Source of the DNA: Planctomycetota bacterium
GTDB taxonomy: Bacteria; Planctomycetota; UBA1135; GCA-002686595
DNA length: 64,000 nucleotides
Direction: 5' to 3'
Assembly (NCBI GenBank): GCA_012959785.1
Contig: DUCM01000014.1
Coordinates: 1 to 64,000, forward strand
Part shown: piece after piece, positions 10,881-20,051 of the stretch
How the letters are laid out: each line of letters opens with the position of its first letter
Numbering within the stretch: position 1 is the stretch's first letter
Position numbers and translations under genes: made by a program
Notes under the pieces: model-generated
What the model was told of the DNA's origin: nothing
Databases searched by the model: none
Seen by the model: the letters and a program-made list of their open reading frames with translations, nothing else

Positions 10881-11569
10881 GCCCAGAAACCCCCGGTGAG
10901 GAAATTGGCCCAGTTGGTCAGGGCGTCCATCACGGGCAGATACATGAAGCGCAAGAGCCCGGTGAACATCAGGCCCAGGACGAGCAACATGCCCAGGTGC
11001 TCCAGGCGGTTGTAGCTCTCGCGCAGAGGTCTGGGCAGCAAGTAGCTCATCACGCGGGAGCCGTCCAGGGGCGGAATGGGGATCATGTTGAAGGCGGCCA
11101 GGAGGCAATTCCACTGCATCGAGCGATACATCACCAGGGCGGCGATGTCCTGGCCGGCAAATCCCGCCTTGAAGACAAGCAGCTTGAAAACCAGGAAGAA
11201 CACGATGGCTAGAAGGAAGTTGGAAATCGGCCCAGCCAGGGCCACCAGCATCATATCGCGGGCGGGCTTGCGTAGGCGGTTGTAGTCCACCGGAACAGGT
11301 TTGGCCCCCCCGAACATCATCGCTCCGCCCGAGCCAAACCACAGGATGGCAGGCAGCAAGACGGTCATGAAGGGGTCGATGTGGGGCAGTGGATCGAGGG
11401 TCATGCGTCCCAAATCGCGAGCGGTGGAGTCCCCACAGCGCCAGGCCACGAAGGCGTGGGCGGCCTCGTGGACGCCCAGGGAGAGGATCAAGAACCCCAG
11501 GCTGAGGCCACCAACGATCAGGGCGTCGTTCGTGAAACTTGCTATGAGGGCCAAGGGGAAGGATTCCAT
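10877..11569 (-). CDS. Site-2 protease family zinc metalloprotease (M50)
   Basis: A 230-residue integral membrane metalloprotease. It has HEAAH at residues 34-38 in the first membrane helix, and the third zinc-ligand motif in FNMIPIPPLDGSRV. A GPISNFLLAIVFFLVFKLL helix lies between them. It belongs to the compact M50B branch (no PDZ, no CBS). Relatives cut membrane proteins within the bilayer or have unknown substrates. A site-2 protease gene directly before scpA is a recurrent arrangement across bacteria, to my knowledge. The ATG at 11569 is chosen because the peptide upstream is not membrane-protein-like. The gene is divergent from kdsD. Confidence 0.9.
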   Translation of the reverse strand: MESFPLALIASFTNDALIVGGLSLGFLILSLGVHEAAHAFVAWRCGDSTARDLGRMTLDPLPHIDPFMTVLLPAILWFGSGGAMMFGGAKPVPVDYNRLRKPARDMMLVALAGPISNFLLAIVFFLVFKLLVFKAGFAGQDIAALVMYRSMQWNCLLAAFNMIPIPPLDGSRVMSYLLPRPLRESYNRLEHLGMLLVLGLMFTGLLRFMYLPVMDALTNWANFLTGGFWA

Positions 11570-11737
11570 GGGGATGGGAAGCAGAGCTGGGCTTTGGTGC
11601 AACGACGAGCCAGCCTGCCAGGGGCCCCTGTTCGCGACAGCTCTCCTGAAAGCATAGGGCCTCCAGAGGCGGGCTGCTAGAATCCAAAGCGCCAGGGAAT
11701 CCGCTTCCCGCAGGTTCTCACCAGTTGCAGCCACGCC

Positions 11738-12760
11738 TTGCGCGCCAGGACCCCCCCCCACGCCAGCACCTTGAACAACCCCTCAGAAGCCCAACGAGTC
11801 CGCCTCGAGCGTGCTGCCGAGGTTCTGTTTCTCGAAGCGGCCACGGTCAAGAACCTCGTCGAACTGCTCGACGAAAGGTTTTCCAAGGCCGTTGAGCTGG
11901 TGCTCGCCTGCCAGGGGCAGATTGTGGTGACGGGCATGGGCAAGGCGGGCCTCGTGGGCCAGAAGATCTCGGCCACCTTGGCCTCCACCGGGAGCGCGTC
12001 TTTCTTTCTGCACCCCGCCGAAGCCTTGCATGGCGACCTCGGTCGCATTCGCCCCGGAGATGTCGTGCTGGCCATCTCGAACTCCGGCGAGACCGCCGAG
12101 GTCAACGCCACCGTTCCCGCGGCGCGCAAAATCGGCGCCGAGGTGATTTCCATGACCGGCAACACGGAGTCGACCTTGGCTTTGCTTGGCACCACGGTGC
12201 TCGACATCGGTCGCGTTGAAGAGGCCTGTCCCATGAACCTCGCGCCCACGGCTTCGACCTCGGCCATGTTGGCCCTGGGCGATGCCTTGGCCATGGTGGT
12301 TCTAGCCGAGCGCGGGTTCGAGCGCGAAGACTACGCCCTCTTTCATCCCGCCGGCAGCCTCGGACGCCGCTTGTTGCGTGTGCGCGAAGTCATGCGCGAA
12401 GGCAAACAGCTTCCGTTGGTCGAGATAGGCTGTCGCATCGACCGCGTGCTGATCTGCATGACCCAAACCAGCGGCCGGCCGGGCGCTGCGTTGGTCATCG
12501 ACGCCCAGGGTAAGTTGCGAGGCATCTTCACCGATGGCGATGCGCGCCGCTTGCTGGAGACCGGCGAAATGAAACACCTGCACGGCGCGGTGGAGGAGTT
12601 CATGGGCAAGGACCCCAAGACGATTGGCCCAGAGGCCCTCGTGGAGCAAGCCCAACGCCTCTTGCAGGAGCACCACATCGATCAAGTGCCCGTGGTTGAC
12701 ACTGAAGGTCGGCCCATCGGTCTGCTCGATGTTCAAGATCTGCTCGACATCCGCATCTGA
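11738..12760 (+). CDS. kdsD: Arabinose-5-phosphate isomerase (KdsD/KpsF)
   Basis: A protein of up to 340 residues that interconverts ribulose-5-P and arabinose-5-P, the first step to the LPS sugar Kdo. The SIS domain (about 40-175) shows VVTGMGKAGLVGQKISATLASTGSASFFLHPAEALHGDLG and SNSGETAEV. Two CBS domains follow (VREVM.. and VEEFMGKDP..IDQVPVVD..). There is no ATG near the N-terminus. A TTG at 11738 gives the longest form and a TTG at 11771 one shorter by 11 residues, and both fit. It is the first gene of kdsD-kdsC-lpt fusion-tatA-isomerase, the same order as the kdsD-kdsC-lptC locus of E. coli. Confidence 0.93.
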   Translation: MRARTPPHASTLNNPSEAQRVRLERAAEVLFLEAATVKNLVELLDERFSKAVELVLACQGQIVVTGMGKAGLVGQKISATLASTGSASFFLHPAEALHGDLGRIRPGDVVLAISNSGETAEVNATVPAARKIGAEVISMTGNTESTLALLGTTVLDIGRVEEACPMNLAPTASTSAMLALGDALAMVVLAERGFEREDYALFHPAGSLGRRLLRVREVMREGKQLPLVEIGCRIDRVLICMTQTSGRPGAALVIDAQGKLRGIFTDGDARRLLETGEMKHLHGAVEEFMGKDPKTIGPEALVEQAQRLLQEHHIDQVPVVDTEGRPIGLLDVQDLLDIRI

Positions 12761-12765
12761 CCTGT

Positions 12766-12788
12766 CTCGCACGACATTTTGTCGCGAG
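12766..12788 (+). other. Short hairpin in the kdsD-kdsC junction
   Basis: CTCG and CGACA on the left pair with TGTCG and CGAG on the right, with a two-base bulge and a TTT loop. It lies between the kdsD stop and the possible TTG starts of kdsC, so it could influence kdsC translation. Confidence 0.3.
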
Positions 12789-12809
12789 CCACCCATCCTC
12801 CGCTGTCCC

Positions 12810-13355
12810 TTGCCCGTTTTGCTCAAGGACTTGACCTGTGACCAACGCGCGGCCCTCGTGCGCGCACGGCTCTTCGTGCTCGATGTCGACGGCACCCTGA
12901 CTGATGGCCAGGTTGTCTATATCGGTCAAGAAGAATTGCAGTCCTTCTGTGTGCGCGACGGCCAGGGACTCGTTTTCCTGCGCAAGCAGGGCATCAAGCT
13001 CGCCTGGATCAGTGGCCGCGGTTGTGCGGCTACTGAGCGCCGCGGTCGCGAGCTGGGCGTCGAGTTCATGTCCCTAGGGTGCCGCGACAAAGCAGCCGAA
13101 CTGACCCGCATCCAGGCCCAGGCAGGGGTCACCCCGGCGGACACCCTGGCCATGGGCGATGACTTGCCCGACTTGGCCCTGGCCCGCGGGGCGAGTTTTT
13201 TTAGCGTTCCGAGGGGAGCCTGCCGCGAACTGCGTGAACGGGCTGACTATGTCAGTCAAGCAGCGGCCGGCGCCGGAGCAGTGCGCGAGGTGTGTGAGCT
13301 GTGCCTCTCTGCGCGCGGCCTCTGGGACGGCCTCGTCGAAGCCGCCGGAAGATGA
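12810..13355 (+). CDS. kdsC: 3-deoxy-D-manno-octulosonate 8-phosphate phosphatase (KdsC-like HAD)
   Basis: A HAD phosphatase of about 181 residues that removes phosphate from Kdo-8-P. The nucleophile motif is LDVDGTLTDGQVVY. Also present are the SGRG motif II (AWISGRGCAATERR), CRDKAAEL and the metal motif MGDDLPDLAL. It lacks a cap domain, as tetrameric KdsC enzymes do. There is no upstream ATG. TTG codons at 12810, 12819 and 12831 are candidates, and 12831 would leave the usual short lead-in to the DVDG motif. The stop overlaps the next ATG (ATGA). Position after kdsD supports the assignment. KdsA and KdsB are not in the window. Confidence 0.88.
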   Translation: MPVLLKDLTCDQRAALVRARLFVLDVDGTLTDGQVVYIGQEELQSFCVRDGQGLVFLRKQGIKLAWISGRGCAATERRGRELGVEFMSLGCRDKAAELTRIQAQAGVTPADTLAMGDDLPDLALARGASFFSVPRGACRELRERADYVSQAAAGAGAVREVCELCLSARGLWDGLVEAAGR

Positions 13356-16300
13356 GAAAACTCTGGCTCTTCTTGGTGCTCTTCGGCAGCGGACTCTTGG
13401 TCTTGGTGCTCTTGTCGCGCGATCAACGGCTGCAACGGCAAGAGCGCGTAGAGTTGACAGACCCGCGAGATCCGGCGACCCAGGAATTACCCTTCACGCG
13501 CATTCCGGACGACCCAAGCCGGCCTTTGCAGGAGGAAGAAGAGCCAAGTAAGCAGACCTCCTTCGCCGGGGTGCTCAGCGGCGCAGCGGCTTTCGCCGTC
13601 TTCGAGGAAACCCAACGCGGGCACAAGCTCTACGACCTGGAGCTTGAGAATGTGATCCCCCTCGGCGATGACCTCTACGACCTCGAGGGCATCACGGCCC
13701 ACACCTTCGACCCAAGAACCGAAGAGCTCGAATCCACCTTGGTGGCCGAGCGCGGTCGAGCCCGCATCGAGTGGCGGGAGGGTCGCTTCACTTTGGGGCA
13801 GACCGAGACCGTCAAGCTCTTTGACGCGCAGCTCACCCTGCACCAGGGCGTTCCCTTGGCGCCCCTCGCGCTAACCCTCCTATCGGTCCAGGGAAACCTT
13901 GAGCGCGGCCTCTTCACCTCGGAGGAGGAGGTTCTCGTCAGCGGCGAGGGTTTGCATGCCCGAGGCTTGGGGCTCATGGCAAACCAACGCCAAGGCGTGG
14001 TGCTGTTTGTACGCGACGGGCATGTGAAACTTCGGGGGCCGGGTGGCCGCGAAGCCGAAGTGCTCGCAACGGGACTGGGCCCCCTCAGCTTGCGCGGCGA
14101 ACTACTCGAAGATGGAACCGAAACCGTAGAACTCACCATCAAGGAAGGTGCCCGAGCCCTGCTCGGCGGCGAAGAGTCATTCACTCTGGACTGTCGGCAG
14201 TTGCAATTGCGTGGGAAAGTAGCGCGTGGGAGCCCAGCACCAGGCACGCAAACGCAGGAGGAATCTGCAACACAAGCAAACGACAAACCGCGGCGCGCCT
14301 TCAGGCCTTCAAAAGCGTGGGCTCGCGGTGCGGTGACCGCGAGTCACAAGGGCGCGGACCTCTCGGGTGATAACGCCGTGGTGCAGTTCGACGAAATGGG
14401 CGCAGTACGCCAGCTGGTGGTCTCCGGCGCGCCGCAACTCGGCGCGCGGTTACAGGCCGAATTCGAGCGCGGTGAGGGCGCCGAAATGGTGTGGGTGACC
14501 CTGAAGGGACGCGGACCTCTCGTGCTGGATTACCAGACCACGGACGGGGCCGCGCGATTTGAAATGGCGGGGCCCGCCACGGTTGCCGTGCAGGATAGCG
14601 AGCTCTTTCTCGAAGCCGAGGACCGCGCCCGGGGCCATTTTTTCGAGAGTGGCCGCGCCCAGCTTGAACTGCTAGGCGCCGTTGGCGGAAAGCTCCAGGG
14701 CCACGACTTTCACGGCTCCAATGTGACCCTTTCCGGCCGCCGCGAAGGCCAGGAAGCCGAGTTGTTGAGCGCCCACACCGCTGACCCTGCCACCATCGAT
14801 GGCCGTGAAGCGAACGGCGACAGCTTTGAACTCAGCGCCCAGACAGGGCTGAGCGTTCGCGTCGAACGAGGTCGGTTGTTCGTGCCCCTCGCCCGCGACG
14901 CGCGTCTTTTGAGCCGGAGTGCTACGCCCTGGACAGCCGAGACCGGCTTGCTTGAAGAGTTTGACCTCGAGCAGGGCACATTTCGCGCTCGGGACGGCGT
15001 CGACTTCCAGGGCCCTTGGGGCCGCGCCAAGGCTGAACGGGCCGTGGCCTATGGGCGCAATTCCCTGGAGCTATTTGGCCAGGAGAAGACCGACCAGGGT
15101 TTTGAGCCCGTGCGCTTCGATCTCGACCCGGAAGCGCGGGAAGAGTTTGCTCTCGGAGAGCTGCGCGCCCAGCGCGTCGTTTTGCGAGAGGGCCATGTTC
15201 TCGCAGACGGAGAGGTCGAGCTGGAATTCGAGGGACAGCGGGGCAATCAACGGGTCGAATGCGATGGGTTGGAATTGCGGATCGACGAGGACCTGGCCCG
15301 GGCAGCCAGCACGCCTTTTGAATTTGAAGCGCGGGGTGTGCGCCGCGCGGCGTTCCAGGATGAGCAGGGCCTGACTGTGATTTCGGCACGCTTGGTCACT
15401 GGTGAAGGGTTTTTTGTGCGCCCCGCCAAAGGTCCGCGGCAGGCGCAACTCGCGAATCTTGCGGCTACCGGCAGAGTGCGGTTGGCTTTCACAGCCACCG
15501 CGAAGCCCGGTGCAAAAGCCCAGACCCTCACAGCCCAAGGCGAACGCTTCACCTGGGCGACCGAGGGCGGCAGCCACCTGGAGGCCCGCGTGGGCGAGCG
15601 CGTTCAGGCGCGCGGCAAGTTGAGCGCCGAAGGCCAGAGCTACCTTTTGACCGCAACCTGGATCGAGCTCAACGGTGGCCGCGTCGAGGCCCAGGCTCCC
15701 AGGATCCAAACTGATCCGGAGGACGCAGCGACGACGGCCAGGCCTTTCGAGGTGAGCTTGCAAGTTGCCCTTGCCGACTGGATGGCGGCGGATGACTTTG
15801 GCCTGTTGCTGGCAGGCAGCGCCCACTTCGAGGGTCTCACCCGCGAAGGCATGGCCCTTGAACTCGACGCCACATCCATGCACCTCGAACATGGCGCGGC
15901 GGGCGCCCAGGCGAAGAGCGGTTCCGGGCACCTCGTGGCCTGGGATGGTTTTGTTGTGCGCCTTGGCGAGGAACTCGTCGGCCGGGGTGAGACCCTCGAA
16001 CTCGGCATCGAAACCCTACGCATGGAGGGCCGGCCCGCGCGTCTCGAAGCGATAGGCTTTGCCCTGGAAGCGGGCAACATCGTCTACGATGTGGCGCGGG
16101 TCCTGGTCAGCACCGACCAGGGCCGGTTTATCGGCGCGACAGGATCGGATTGGGAGGGCTGGAGCGCGAGCTACGAATCCCTGCAACCCTTGGAGCAGGT
16201 GGATTCGACCCTGCTGGCCATGCACCACCCGGTGCTGACCCGCGGGAAAAGTGTCTTGCGAGCCAACTGGGCGGTGCTCTGGATTGACCGCGATGAGTGG

Positions 16301-18451
16301 CTTGAGCGTTCGGCGTTCCTACGAGGTCTAGCCGGAGGCCAGGACCCGCCAGAGCCAGCCCAGCGCGCTGCTTTCGCCGAGAAACCCGACACCCCGCCGA
16401 CGCTCTTTGGTCGACTGGACACCCGGTCTATTTCGCGGATCATCAAGGAGATCTACCTCGAGGGCAATGTCGAGTATCTCGAGGACAAGAACCGCAGGGC
16501 GAAGTTCGGATCAGCTTACCTCGATCTGGTCGACGGCCATGGCTGGTTTCGCGACTTCGAACTCTGGCTGCGCACGAGCGTGCGTGGCGTTGACACACGC
16601 ATGGCTGTGCGCGCCAAGTGGCTGCGGCACTCGGCGGACGGCACCCTCAGCGCCGACGAGGCAGAGCTCACCGACTGCGAATTTGTCGACCCCGACTACT
16701 TCATCCGCACCCGCAATCTGCGCATGAAGCCCACCGACGAGAGCTCTTCGGTTTGGGACATTCTCTTGAAAGACAACTCTCTGGTCTTTGATGGCGGGTT
16801 TGCGCTGCCCCTGCCAAAGGTGCACTATTCCAGCGATAAGGAGGGCATTCCAACTCTGGGCAACCTGCGCTTTGGAAGCTCGGCTCGCTTCGGCTCGTTT
16901 GTGCAGGCCACCATGAATGTCGCCGCGGGTGAGAAAACTCGCGGTGCTATCGCATCGACCGTGGATGTCGACCTCGATGACGTCAAGGGCGATATGCGCC
17001 TACGGCTCTCGTACTACGGTTCTCGCGGGCCCGTGCTTGGAACCGGCTTCAAAATGACGGCCTCCGACAAGTTCTGGATGAACCTGTACCTCGATGGCGT
17101 CTTCGACACCGGCACTGATGTGGGCATCGTGCGCTCGAAGGAGTCCTCTGCGAACAACTTCCGCTGGGTGGCCCACTCCCGTGCCCGCTATGTGGCTTCG
17201 CGAGAAGAGTGGGTAGACTTTCAATTCGCCAGCCAGGGTGATGCAGGCGTGCAGTCCGAGTTCTACGAAAGCCGGTTCATTCACTACGACAAACGCGACA
17301 CTTTCTTGCGCTGGCGGCGAGCGAGAGACGCGAACTACTTCAGCGCCAGTGCGCGCATTCGCGTGGACGGATTTCGCAGCGATGTAGAGCGCTTGCCGGA
17401 CCTGGGAGCGCTCCATGGGCGTACGCCCGTGACCCATTTGGCTGGGGTGCCGGTGCTCTACACGGGTTCCCTCGACGCGGCCTACTTGCGTCGCCGCGAG
17501 ACGGACAGCCCCGTGGCCTCTCCCTTCGACCCGGTCTTTGATGACGTCTTTGGCGATCGCGACTACTTGCGAGCAGACACCCGCCAGCGACTTGAAGCAC
17601 CCTTCGACACCGGCTTGGCGGGCATTCGGGTGACACCCTACAGCGCACTCGTGGGCACCACCTGGAGCGCAGGCGAGGATCCAAGTCAGGCGCCCTCGCG
17701 GGGCGCATGGTTGGCTGGCGTGGAGGCGCAAACGACGCTCTATCGCAGATGGAAGTACGGCGTGATCCATGACATCACCCCCACAGTGGGCGTGCGTGCG
17801 GACCTGGGAACCCTGGAGGCAGACGGCCTGCCTGTGCGGGTGGATGTTCTGGACGAGTCCATGCAGGGCCGATTCATCGACCTGGGACTGCGCTCGCGCT
17901 GGCGAGTACCAAGGAAGAATCGCAAGCTCGATATTGCCATCACCACCAGCCATGGCAGCCGCCGTGAAGAGGGAGCGCCGCAGGGTTGGCAGCCGTTGAA
18001 TGTCCTGGCTGAGTTTTTTGCTGTGGCGGGCGACGTGCCCTTCGCCATGCGACACGACGGCCGCTACGACTTGGCCGGCGGCACGACGATGTTTTCGTAC
18101 ACGAGCCTGAGCGCTCTACCCTTCGAGAACCTGGGGTTAGAGTGGGCCAGCCACAACGCCCTCGACGATCAGGGCCAACGCTTCTTTGATGCCATGAGTA
18201 TTGGGGTGCGCTGGGACGCCACGCCCAAGTGGCAAATCGAGGGGCGCCAAACCATCTCCCGCATCGACAAGGCCAATTTGGACAGCTCGCTGCTCGTGCG
18301 GCGCATGGGCCATGATTTCATTTTTGAAATTGAGTACGGCTATCGCGCCGGTGAAGGCAGCAGTTCCATAGGCTTCAGCCTGCGACCCGAGCTAGGCTGG
18401 AGACGGCCTGGCTTCGGCCTGATCAACACCCTCAAGACCCTGCGACTGTGA
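13352..18451 (+). CDS. Giant LptC/LptA/LptD-like LPS transport fusion protein
   Basis: A 1699-residue protein at the place lptC occupies after kdsD-kdsC. Residues 4-22 form one hydrophobic segment followed by Ser-Arg-Asp-Gln, without an AXA signal-peptidase site or a lipobox Cys, so it resembles the LptC inner-membrane anchor. Residues about 70-320 read as LptC/LptA-type beta-jellyroll. Residues about 320-1100 contain many further short beta-strand repeats (for example ADGEVELEFEGQ, LSAEGQSYLLTATWIELNGG), an OstA-like pattern. From about 1030 the sequence resembles the LptD N-domain. Residues about 1170-1699, beginning EGIPTLGNLRFGSSARFGSF, look like an outer-membrane beta-barrel. E. coli LptC, LptA and LptD together total about 1160 residues. 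The start ATG overlaps the kdsC stop. Domain limits are by eye. Confidence 0.75.
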   Translation: MRKLWLFLVLFGSGLLVLVLLSRDQRLQRQERVELTDPRDPATQELPFTRIPDDPSRPLQEEEEPSKQTSFAGVLSGAAAFAVFEETQRGHKLYDLELENVIPLGDDLYDLEGITAHTFDPRTEELESTLVAERGRARIEWREGRFTLGQTETVKLFDAQLTLHQGVPLAPLALTLLSVQGNLERGLFTSEEEVLVSGEGLHARGLGLMANQRQGVVLFVRDGHVKLRGPGGREAEVLATGLGPLSLRGELLEDGTETVELTIKEGARALLGGEESFTLDCRQLQLRGKVARGSPAPGTQTQEESATQANDKPRRAFRPSKAWARGAVTASHKGADLSGDNAVVQFDEMGAVRQLVVSGAPQLGARLQAEFERGEGAEMVWVTLKGRGPLVLDYQTTDGAARFEMAGPATVAVQDSELFLEAEDRARGHFFESGRAQLELLGAVGGKLQGHDFHGSNVTLSGRREGQEAELLSAHTADPATIDGREANGDSFELSAQTGLSVRVERGRLFVPLARDARLLSRSATPWTAETGLLEEFDLEQGTFRARDGVDFQGPWGRAKAERAVAYGRNSLELFGQEKTDQGFEPVRFDLDPEAREEFALGELRAQRVVLREGHVLADGEVELEFEGQRGNQRVECDGLELRIDEDLARAASTPFEFEARGVRRAAFQDEQGLTVISARLVTGEGFFVRPAKGPRQAQLANLAATGRVRLAFTATAKPGAKAQTLTAQGERFTWATEGGSHLEARVGERVQARGKLSAEGQSYLLTATWIELNGGRVEAQAPRIQTDPEDAATTARPFEVSLQVALADWMAADDFGLLLAGSAHFEGLTREGMALELDATSMHLEHGAAGAQAKSGSGHLVAWDGFVVRLGEELVGRGETLELGIETLRMEGRPARLEAIGFALEAGNIVYDVARVLVSTDQGRFIGATGSDWEGWSASYESLQPLEQVDSTLLAMHHPVLTRGKSVLRANWAVLWIDRDEWLERSAFLRGLAGGQDPPEPAQRAAFAEKPDTPPTLFGRLDTRSISRIIKEIYLEGNVEYLEDKNRRAKFGSAYLDLVDGHGWFRDFELWLRTSVRGVDTRMAVRAKWLRHSADGTLSADEAELTDCEFVDPDYFIRTRNLRMKPTDESSSVWDILLKDNSLVFDGGFALPLPKVHYSSDKEGIPTLGNLRFGSSARFGSFVQATMNVAAGEKTRGAIASTVDVDLDDVKGDMRLRLSYYGSRGPVLGTGFKMTASDKFWMNLYLDGVFDTGTDVGIVRSKESSANNFRWVAHSRARYVASREEWVDFQFASQGDAGVQSEFYESRFIHYDKRDTFLRWRRARDANYFSASARIRVDGFRSDVERLPDLGALHGRTPVTHLAGVPVLYTGSLDAAYLRRRETDSPVASPFDPVFDDVFGDRDYLRADTRQRLEAPFDTGLAGIRVTPYSALVGTTWSAGEDPSQAPSRGAWLAGVEAQTTLYRRWKYGVIHDITPTVGVRADLGTLEADGLPVRVDVLDESMQGRFIDLGLRSRWRVPRKNRKLDIAITTSHGSRREEGAPQGWQPLNVLAEFFAVAGDVPFAMRHDGRYDLAGGTTMFSYTSLSALPFENLGLEWASHNALDDQGQRFFDAMSIGVRWDATPKWQIEGRQTISRIDKANLDSSLLVRRMGHDFIFEIEYGYRAGEGSSSIGFSLRPELGWRRPGFGLINTLKTLRL

Positions 18452-19005
18452 TCCTATCCGCCCTCAGCTTCCAGCTCGCCCTCTTCGGCAATCTCGATTT
18501 GACCGAGATGCTGGTGATTCTCGTGTTTGCGATCATGATCTTCGGCCGCAACCTGCCGCGAGTAGCAGCTCAGGTCATGACCCAATTCACCCGCGCGCGT
18601 AGCGCCCTACGGGAAGTTTGGCGTGAGTCAGGAATCGGCGAAGAGATCCGCGAGGTCCAGCGCGAGCTCAATACCAGCGCGGAAAAACTGCGCGCCGCCG
18701 ACCCCACCCGCGAGAGCCGAGAGACCTTCAAGAGCATTGAGGCCGAGGTGCGGCACTCGCTGCAGGGCGGTCAGGTTGCGGAATCAAGCCACGAGGATCT
18801 TCACGAGCCCGATCACGACGAATCCGCCGACCCGGATGCTGGGCGGGCAGCGGAGTCGGGCGAGCCGACGGGAGAACGCGACCGACGGCCGTCGTGGTAT
18901 CCCGAGATCCAAGCGCCCGCGCCGGAAACCGCCGAGTCCAACGAGCCCGGCCCTAACCCTGGGGAACCTGAGTCCGCTGATTCAGAACCCAGTGAGGGCC
19001 ACTGA
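18448..19005 (+). CDS. TatA/TatB-like Sec-independent translocase protein
   Basis: A 185-residue protein with the TatA/B plan. A short N-terminus leads to one membrane helix (about 18-32, EMLVILVFAIMIFG), then the FG hinge, a Leu-Pro and an amphipathic helix (LPRVAAQVMTQFTRARSALREVWRE). A long acidic Pro/Glu-rich tail (about 90-185) follows. TatA/B form the twin-arginine pathway pore and receptor. The tail length is closer to TatB. The start is a GTG overlapping the upstream TGA (GTGA). The stop overlaps the next ATG (TGATG). TatC is not in the window, so pathway membership is inferred from the motif only. Confidence 0.75.
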   Translation: MILSALSFQLALFGNLDLTEMLVILVFAIMIFGRNLPRVAAQVMTQFTRARSALREVWRESGIGEEIREVQRELNTSAEKLRAADPTRESRETFKSIEAEVRHSLQGGQVAESSHEDLHEPDHDESADPDAGRAAESGEPTGERDRRPSWYPEIQAPAPETAESNEPGPNPGEPESADSEPSEGH

Positions 19006-19871
19006 TGTTTCAGCTGGGCTTCAACACCAATGGCCTCGCACACCATCGCCTGGATGAGGCTCTCACGCTTGTGGCCGACCTCGGCTACCAGGCCCTGGCC
19101 CTGACTCCCGATGTGGGGCACCTTGACCCCTTCCGCTCCAGCCCAGCCGAGCGCCGTACCGTGCGCAACCAAGCGCGTGACCTGGGTCTCGCCCTGGTGA
19201 TCGAAACCGGTGCGCGGTTCCTCCTAGACCCGCGCAAGAAACACTTTCCCACCCTGCTCGAAGACGAGGCCACGGACCGCACCCGGCGCTTGCAGTTCCT
19301 GTTGCGTTGCGCCGACCTGGCGGTTGATCTCGGGGCGCCCCTGGTTTCGATCTGGTCGGGGGCGGCGCCGACGGGGATCACTTCAGAAACGGACAGCGAC
19401 GAAAGCGAGCGCTGTTGGGAGCGCTTGACCCGCGGCATCGAAGAACTCCTGGGAGAATTTGGTTCACGGGGAATCGCCCTCGCCTTCGAACCCGAGCCAG
19501 GGATGTTCATCGAACGCCCGGCGGGATTCTTTGAGTTGCGCGAGCGCCTCGGCGCCTGTGGGGACGGCCTGGGCCTGACCCTCGACCTCGGCCACCTCCT
19601 GTGCACCGAAGAGGGCCCGCCCGAATCCGCCATCCTGCAAGCTGGGCCCTGCCTCGCCAATGTGCACCTCGACGACATCCGCGACGGTGTTCACCGCCAC
19701 CGTCTCTTCGGCGAGGGCGATATCGACCTCAAAAGTGCCCTAAAGGCCCTTGTGGAAACAGGTTACAGCGGAGTTGCCAGCGTGGAGCTCAGCCGCGACA
19801 GCCACCGTGGGGCCTGGGTGGCGGCCGAGGCCATGAAGCGCATTCGGCAGGCCCTGGGGAGCAGTTCTTGA
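19005..19871 (+). CDS. Sugar phosphate isomerase/epimerase-like TIM barrel protein
   Basis: A 288-residue AP-endonuclease-2/xylose-isomerase-like TIM barrel. Metal-ligand positions are visible in order: Glu in LAFEPEPG, Asp in LTLDLGHL, His in NVHLDDI and Glu in SVELSRDS. These are the four usual divalent-cation ligands of the fold. The substrate is unknown. Relatives isomerise or epimerise sugars, inositols or hydroxy acids. It begins within the stop of the tatA-like gene and closes the kds-lpt operon, so a cell-envelope sugar role is possible but unproven. Confidence 0.8.
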   Translation: MFQLGFNTNGLAHHRLDEALTLVADLGYQALALTPDVGHLDPFRSSPAERRTVRNQARDLGLALVIETGARFLLDPRKKHFPTLLEDEATDRTRRLQFLLRCADLAVDLGAPLVSIWSGAAPTGITSETDSDESERCWERLTRGIEELLGEFGSRGIALAFEPEPGMFIERPAGFFELRERLGACGDGLGLTLDLGHLLCTEEGPPESAILQAGPCLANVHLDDIRDGVHRHRLFGEGDIDLKSALKALVETGYSGVASVELSRDSHRGAWVAAEAMKRIRQALGSSS

Positions 19872-19877
19872 ACTCTT

Positions 19878-19906
19878 GAGGCCAGATCGGTCATCATCTG
19901 GGCCTC
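19878..19906 (+). terminator. Hairpin after the kds-lpt operon
   Basis: GAGGCCAGA pairs with TCTGGGCCTC (one bulged base) around a 10-base loop, seven bases after the TGA stop. The following bases are pyrimidine-rich (TCCTCTGCTTTCC) but not a U-run. A second GC hairpin (GGGCCTCG/CGAGGGCCC) lies near 19934-19953. Confidence 0.5.
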
Positions 19907-20051
19907 TCCTCTGCTTTCCAGAGCGGGCGGCGGGCCTCGTGCCCGAGGGCCCCCGATCTCCACAGTCTATCCCCGGCCACCCCGGGGACGCGGCTTTGGG
20001 CGGGTAGCCCAGCACCGCCCAGTCGGCACCCCTCGCGCGCACCAGAGCCCC

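Noticed and set aside
18448-19005. Calling the gene tatB with certainty
   Set aside because: TatA and TatB cannot be told apart from this sequence by eye, and no tatC is present to support either.
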